In this document: positions 15,724-19,676 of the stretch, in pieces
Layout: each line of letters begins with the position of its first letter
Position numbering within the stretch: the stretch's first letter is position 1
Assembly (NCBI GenBank): GCA_024636105.1
Contig: JAGXHO010000050.1
Location: 1 to 19,676 of the forward strand
Origin: Trueperaceae bacterium
GTDB taxonomy: Bacteria; Deinococcota; Deinococci; Deinococcales; Trueperaceae
Direction of reading: 5' to 3'
DNA length: 19,676 nucleotides
Made by a program: the position numbers and the translations under genes
The notes under the pieces: model-generated
The model's input: the letters and a program-made list of their open reading frames with translations, nothing else
Told to the model about the DNA's origin: nothing
The model's database searches: none

Positions 15724-17175
15724 ATGACCTCCGACCTGCGCACCCCCGACTGGGTCAAGCACGCCGTCTTCTACCAGGTGTTCCCCGACCGCTTCGCCCG
15801 CAGCGGCCGAGTGCCGCTGCAGCCGAGCGGGCTCGAACCCTGGGGCACGCCCCCCACCGTCCACGGCTACAAGGGCGGCGACCTCTACGGGGTCGCCGAG
15901 CACCTCGACCACCTGCAGGAGCTGGGGATCTCGGCGCTCTACCTCAACCCGATCTTCGCTTCGGGGAGCAACCACCGGTACCACACCCAGGACTACTTCA
16001 CGGTCGACCCCATGCTCGGCGGGGACGAGGCGCTGCGCCATCTGCTCGACGCCGCCCACGCCCGCGGCATGAAGGTGATCCTCGACGCCGTCTTCAACCA
16101 CGCCAGCCGCGGCTTCCTGCCCTTCCACGACCTCATGGAGAACGGCGAGGCCAGCCCCTACCGCGATTGGTTCCACGTCCACGGCTTCCCCCTCGGCGCC
16201 TACGGGGAGGGCGGGGTCGCCGCCCAGTACGAGAGCTGGTGGAACCTCCCGGCGCTGCCGAAGCTCAACACCGACACCCCTGAGGTGCGCGAGTACCTCC
16301 TGACGGTCGCCGAGCACTGGCTGCGGTTCGGTGCCGACGGCTGGCGCCTCGACGTCCCCAACGAGATCGACGACGATGCCTTCTGGCGCGAGTTCCGGCG
16401 CCGCTGCCGCGCGGTGAACCCCGACGCCTACCTCGTAGGCGAGATCTGGGACGACGCCAGCCGCTGGTTGCAGGGCGACCAGTTCGACGCGGTGATGAAC
16501 TACCCGATCACCAAGGCGATCCTCGGCTTCGCGGCGCGCGCGATCGACCACGCCGAGGTCGCCCGGTGTGGCTACAAGGAGCTCGAGCCGCGGACCGCCG
16601 AGGGCTTCGCCAAGGTGCTCCGCACCGAGCTCGAACGCCACCCGCGGCCGATCACCGAGGCGCAGTTCAACCTGCTCGGCTCGCACGACACGCCGCGGGT
16701 CGCCGCGGTCGTGAAGGGCGACGCCAGCGCCGTGCACCTCGCCGCGCTGCTGCTCTTCACGCTGCCCGGCGCACCGTGCGTCTACTACGGCGACGAGATC
16801 GGGCTCGACGGGGGCCACGACCCGGACTGCCGCGAGGCCATGCCCTGGGACCGTCCGGATGAATGGGACCTCGAGCGGCTCGGACGGTTCCGGGACCTGA
16901 TCGCGCTGCGCCACGCCCACCCCGCGCTGCGCACGGGCGACGTGGACGTGGTGTACGCGCGCCGCGGCGTGGTGGCGGTGCGCCGTCGGTCGGCGGACGA
17001 GGACCTCTTGGTGCTCGTCAACCAGGGCGAGGGCGAGGCGCACGCGCGCGTACCGATCGCCGGGCTCGCGCCGGGGGTGCGGGCGCCGCTGTTCGGCGCG
17101 GCGGCCGTCGACGTCGTCGACGGGACGCTCCACGCGCGCCTGCCCGGACGCACCGGGGTCGTCGTCGGGCTCTGA
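15724..17175 (+). CDS. GH13 alpha-glucosidase/maltodextrin hydrolase (neopullulanase-like)
   Basis: This 483-residue enzyme hydrolyses alpha-1,4 (and perhaps alpha-1,6) glucan links in maltodextrins. The (beta/alpha)8 barrel shows conserved region I DAVFNH (121-126), region II DGWRLDVPNE (205-214) with nucleophile D210, region III VGEIWDD (238-244) with acid/base E240, and region IV LGSHDTPR (318-325) with D322. YQVFPDRF (17-24) is typical of the neopullulanase/cyclomaltodextrinase group. The protein begins at the barrel, so the N-terminal CBM34 domain of those enzymes is missing. The final 80 residues are the C-terminal beta domain. No signal peptide is present, so it acts in the cytoplasm on imported dextrins. 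No sugar transporter is nearby. Confidence 0.92.
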   Translation: MTSDLRTPDWVKHAVFYQVFPDRFARSGRVPLQPSGLEPWGTPPTVHGYKGGDLYGVAEHLDHLQELGISALYLNPIFASGSNHRYHTQDYFTVDPMLGGDEALRHLLDAAHARGMKVILDAVFNHASRGFLPFHDLMENGEASPYRDWFHVHGFPLGAYGEGGVAAQYESWWNLPALPKLNTDTPEVREYLLTVAEHWLRFGADGWRLDVPNEIDDDAFWREFRRRCRAVNPDAYLVGEIWDDASRWLQGDQFDAVMNYPITKAILGFAARAIDHAEVARCGYKELEPRTAEGFAKVLRTELERHPRPITEAQFNLLGSHDTPRVAAVVKGDASAVHLAALLLFTLPGAPCVYYGDEIGLDGGHDPDCREAMPWDRPDEWDLERLGRFRDLIALRHAHPALRTGDVDVVYARRGVVAVRRRSADEDLLVLVNQGEGEAHARVPIAGLAPGVRAPLFGAAAVDVVDGTLHARLPGRTGVVVGL

Positions 17176-17215
17176 ACCGGTCCGTCGGGCGGCCAACGGC
17201 CCCGCGGTACTGGCG

Positions 17216-17229
17216 CGGCGGTGCCGCCG
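17216..17229 (+). terminator. Small GC hairpin after the GH13 gene, possible weak terminator
   Basis: CGGCG (17216-17220) and CCGCCG-side bases CGCCG (17225-17229) pair around GTGC, 40 bp after the GH13 stop. There is no T-run, so if it acts at all it is a weak or Rho-assisted stop before the signalling operon. Confidence 0.25.
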
Positions 17230-17243
17230 ATCGAAGACGCCTG

Positions 17244-17249
17244 TAGGAT
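17244..17249 (+). promoter_or_regulatory. -10 box of the leader ORF / REC-EAL / HK2 operon
   Basis: TAGGAT ends 7 nt before the ATG at 17257, matching the leaderless layout of other genes here. The same bases (AGGA, 17245-17248) could alternatively serve as a weak ribosome site on a longer transcript, so the call is less certain than for lysS. Confidence 0.45.
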
Positions 17250-17256
17250 GGGGCGC

Positions 17257-17352
17257 ATGAAGCCCGTCCGGGACGGAGCGACCGGTGTCGGTGCGCCGGT
17301 GGCGCCCCACGAGGGGTCTGCTTCGGCCCGCTCGGACGGACGTCCGCCGTGA
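17257..17352 (+). CDS. 31-codon leader ORF coupled to the REC-EAL gene
   Basis: An ATG placed 7 nt after a -10-like box opens a 31-residue frame, beginning MKPVRDGATGVGAP and ending SDGRPP. Its TGA (17350-17352) overlaps the GTG start of the REC-EAL gene (17349-17351) as GTGA. It has no domain, signal or membrane segment. The likely role, if real, is to bring ribosomes to a downstream start that lacks a good Shine-Dalgarno sequence. A 10-bp palindrome, CGGACGTCCG (17337-17346), lies at its end just before the next start. It could be a chance frame in GC-rich DNA; the exact overlap and promoter spacing argue for it. Confidence 0.45.
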   Translation: MKPVRDGATGVGAPVAPHEGSASARSDGRPP

Positions 17353-18557
17353 CCGGAACGCGTGGCCGCGTGTTGGTGTTGGACGACGACGAGGCCGTCG
17401 CGGCCACGATCGCGTTGGTCGCGGAGACGTCCGGCTTCGCGGTCGCGACCGCCGTCGGCTTCGAAGCGTTCTGGTCCGCGCTCCACACGTTCCGGCCGAC
17501 GCACGTGACGCTCGACCTGAGCATGCCCGAGGTCGACGGCATCGAGGCCCTCCAGCGCCTGGCCAAAGATGGGTACGACGGCACCGTGATCGTCTGCAGC
17601 GGGCTCGACCGACGGGTGCTCGAAGCCGCCCAGCGGTCGGCGCACGAGCACGGGCTCGAGGGCGTCGCCTTGCTGCCCAAGCCGTTCCTGCCCGCCGACT
17701 TGCGCGCGCTCCTCAACGCCCCCGTCGAGCGCCGCGCCCGCGCTCGTGCGGGCGCGGCCTCGGTCGGCGAGTCCGCGCTGCGCGCCGTGTTGGCCGAGCG
17801 GCGGCTCGAGGTCGCCTACCAACCGAAGGTGGATTGCGCGACCGGCGACGTGGTGGGGTTCGAGGCGCTCGCCCGCTGGAACGAGCCGGGCGTCGGAGCG
17901 GTGCCACCCGACGTGTTCGTGCCCATGGCGGAGCGGCTCGGGCTCGTCGACGCCCTGACCGAGCAGGTCCTGAACGAGGCGCTCGCCTGGTTCGCGCGTA
18001 CGGAGAGCGCCACCGGCACCCATTTGGCCGTCAACCTCTCGGCGCGTTCGCTCGACGACGTCGGCCTCGCCGATCGGATCGAGCGCGCGTGCACCACGCA
18101 CGGGGTGGCGGCGCAGCGCGTGGTGCTCGAGCTGACCGAAACCGCCTCCTCGTCCGACCCGGTCGCCGCCCACGACGTGCTCACGCGCTTCCGGATCAAG
18201 GGGTTGGCGCTCTCGATCGACGACTTCGGGACCGGGCACTCGACGCTCGTCCAGCTCGCACGCCGACCGTTCTCGGAGCTCAAGATCGACCGTCAGTTCG
18301 TCGGCGACGCCGCCACCTCCCGGGAGTCGCGCGTCATCGTTCGCGCGATGGTCGGCTTGGCGCACGGCCTGGGGTTGGTCTCCACCGCCGAGGGGGTGGA
18401 GGACGCCGCGACGCTCGCGTTCCTCGCCGAGGTCGGCTGCGACCGCGCGCAGGGGTACTACGTCGGCCGACCCATGGCGGCCGCTGCGCTGCCGGCATGG
18501 TCCTCGGCCTGGGCACAGCGCCGACGCACGGGCTCGTCCGCGGAGCCCAGCGCATGA
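17349..18557 (+). CDS. Response regulator with EAL domain, c-di-GMP phosphodiesterase
   Basis: This 402-residue protein joins a receiver domain (about 6-124) to an EAL domain (about 143-385). The receiver has acidic pocket LDDDE (11-15), phospho-acceptor D56 in TLDLSMP and K111 in LPKPF. The EAL domain keeps its catalytic set: FEALARW (171-177) with E172, NLSARS (229-234), ELTET (261-265), IDDFGTG (290-296), LKIDRQF (311-317), AEGVED (347-352) and QGYYVGRP (368-375). It should therefore hydrolyse c-di-GMP to pGpG under control of phosphorylation. The GTG start at 17349 overlaps the leader ORF stop. Its own stop overlaps the HK2 start (ATGA, 18554-18557), so HK2 is the natural partner kinase. 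Confidence 0.94.
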   Translation: MTGTRGRVLVLDDDEAVAATIALVAETSGFAVATAVGFEAFWSALHTFRPTHVTLDLSMPEVDGIEALQRLAKDGYDGTVIVCSGLDRRVLEAAQRSAHEHGLEGVALLPKPFLPADLRALLNAPVERRARARAGAASVGESALRAVLAERRLEVAYQPKVDCATGDVVGFEALARWNEPGVGAVPPDVFVPMAERLGLVDALTEQVLNEALAWFARTESATGTHLAVNLSARSLDDVGLADRIERACTTHGVAAQRVVLELTETASSSDPVAAHDVLTRFRIKGLALSIDDFGTGHSTLVQLARRPFSELKIDRQFVGDAATSRESRVIVRAMVGLAHGLGLVSTAEGVEDAATLAFLAEVGCDRAQGYYVGRPMAAAALPAWSSAWAQRRRTGSSAEPSA

Positions 18558-19676
18558 CCGCGCGCGCGACCGGCACCGCCGAACCGCCCGCCCCATTGAG
18601 CGCGGGTCGCGAGCGCATCCTGGACCTGATGGTCCGAGCGACCGCGGTGCTCGGGGCGGTCGCCTACGTACCGAACGTCTACGCCGCGTACGTGGCCGGC
18701 GCCATGATCGTCGTGGTCATCGACACCGTGGTCCTCGTCGTGGCCATCGCCTTGGTGCTGGCCCGGCGGGCGTCGTTCCGGTTGCGCGCGTCGGTCTTCG
18801 TGGGGGTCTGGTACGTCTTCGCCGGCCTGCTCATTTGGGTCGTCGGACCGATCGGCTCCGGCATCGCCTGGTGGCTTGGCGCACCGGTGCTGGCGACGCT
18901 CTTCTTCGGCACCCCAGGCGCCTGGTGGGGGGTGGCGCTCTCCGTGGTGCTGGGGGCGCTCGGCGGTCTCGGCTACGCGATCGATGCCGCGCAGGGCGTC
19001 GTGCGCTTCGCGCCGACCGGGTACTCGCTCCCCGACTGGATCGGCACGATCGTGTCGGTCACCGTGCTGTCCGCGCTGCTAACGCTGTTGATCGTGCGCC
19101 TGCTCGAGGGATTGAGCGAGGCGAACCGCACCCTGCACGAGGCGAACGAGAAGCTTCGGACCGAAGTCGAGGCGCGCCAAGAGCTGGAGCTGGCGCTCGT
19201 GGCGGCAGCGGAGTCGCGCGCGCTGGCGTCGCTGGCCGGCTCGGTCGCGCACGACCTCAACAACCTGCTCGTTCCGCTGTTGGCCGCGGGGACGGACGCG
19301 CGCGACGCGACCCAACCGGGCAGCATCGGTCGCCGCCGGCTGGACCTGGTGGTCGCGTCCGCCGAACGCGCGCGTGCGCTGGCGCATCGCGTGCTCGTGT
19401 TCCGTCCCGATGCGCGCCCGGAGCGCGTGCCCGTAGCGCTCGCGGCCATTGCGCGCGACGCCGTCGCGCTCTTGGAGGTCGCGGCGGCTCCGGGGGTGGA
19501 GGTTCGCGCCGATCTCGACGACGCGGTGCAGGTCGTCGCCACCGCCGGCGAGCTCCACCAGGTCGTGATGAACCTTGGCACCAACGCGCTGCGCGCCGTC
19601 GCCGCCCGCACGGGGCGCGTGACCGTGCGGGTGGCGCAAGCCGGCGCGGAGGCGCTCCTGGAGGTCGCCGACGACG
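18554..19676 (+). CDS. Membrane sensor histidine kinase (HK2), partial at window end
   Basis: The frame is open from the ATG at 18554 to the window edge (374 complete codons, no stop). It has six predicted membrane helices (about 24-49, 50-70, 80-97, 103-119, 124-142, 164-183), a coiled coil (about 185-220) and the phospho-accepting H233 in SLAGSVAHDLNNLLVPL (226-242). The ATPase domain begins, with the N-box VVMNLGTNALRA (337-348), and is cut at VADD, just before or within the G1 box. It matches HK1 (8673-10064) domain for domain, including AYVP..YAA..AGA in the first helices, RRRLDLV.ASAERAR.LA.RVL after the H-box and HDLNNLLVP. Its start overlaps the REC-EAL stop by ATGA, so the two form a coupled two-component pair. 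Confidence 0.93.
   Translation, partial: MTARATGTAEPPAPLSAGRERILDLMVRATAVLGAVAYVPNVYAAYVAGAMIVVVIDTVVLVVAIALVLARRASFRLRASVFVGVWYVFAGLLIWVVGPIGSGIAWWLGAPVLATLFFGTPGAWWGVALSVVLGALGGLGYAIDAAQGVVRFAPTGYSLPDWIGTIVSVTVLSALLTLLIVRLLEGLSEANRTLHEANEKLRTEVEARQELELALVAAAESRALASLAGSVAHDLNNLLVPLLAAGTDARDATQPGSIGRRRLDLVVASAERARALAHRVLVFRPDARPERVPVALAAIARDAVALLEVAAAPGVEVRADLDDAVQVVATAGELHQVVMNLGTNALRAVAARTGRVTVRVAQAGAEALLEVADD

Noticed and set aside
17337..17346. Palindrome CGGACGTCCG as an operator for the signalling operon
   Set aside because: It lies inside the leader ORF, downstream of the probable start, and a single 10-bp palindrome is common in such GC-rich DNA. It is mentioned only as a possible modulator.

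Overview
The window is a very GC-rich bacterial chromosome segment, densely packed and coding on both strands. The best lineage marker is the protein at 2247-2717. It is Gfh1, the Gre-factor homologue known from the Deinococcus-Thermus phylum, recognised by the tip sequence SSDDYDDSGLE. A second pointer is a recurrent TANNNT -10 box placed 5-8 nt before start codons that lack a Shine-Dalgarno sequence, which is the leaderless-mRNA layout described in Deinococcus. I infer a Deinococcota member, perhaps a Truepera-like lineage; the family-level guess is weak. I see no tRNA, rRNA, CRISPR array, insertion sequence or phage gene.

Left region (1-6113): two glycine-betaine/proline-type (ProU/OpuA-like) ABC importers point towards each other, with gfh1 between them. 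The first, on the + strand, is the tail of a probable proV, then proW and proX; proX has its own promoter and leader. The second, on the - strand, is a complete proX-proW-proV operon. gfh1 has a hairpin-rich leader, and a strong terminator closes it against the second operon.

Middle region (6114-10355): a two-gene nucleotidyltransferase plus small-protein module (possible toxin-antitoxin) runs into leaderless lysS (class II lysyl-tRNA synthetase) and a small three-helix membrane protein. A six-helix membrane histidine kinase (HK1) lies on the - strand.

Right-centre (10356-15640): on the - strand lie an M3 zinc oligoendopeptidase, an exported S41-type protein without the usual catalytic lysine, and an exported protein of unknown function, possibly LolA-like. 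A divergent winged-helix regulator follows on the + strand, then a ribbon-helix-helix/PIN (VapBC-type) toxin-antitoxin pair on the - strand.

Right end (15713-19676): a leaderless GH13 maltodextrin hydrolase comes first. It is followed by a tightly overlapped signalling operon: a 31-codon leader ORF, a REC-EAL c-di-GMP phosphodiesterase, and a second six-helix histidine kinase (HK2) cut by the window edge. HK2 is a clear paralogue of HK1. The likely circuit is HK2 (and perhaps HK1) phosphorylating the REC domain to set c-di-GMP hydrolysis.

No single locus is an obvious new system. The most promising leads are the paralogous HK / REC-EAL module with its coupled leader ORF, the nucleotidyltransferase + 85-aa pair, the folded gfh1 leader and the widespread leaderless initiation.
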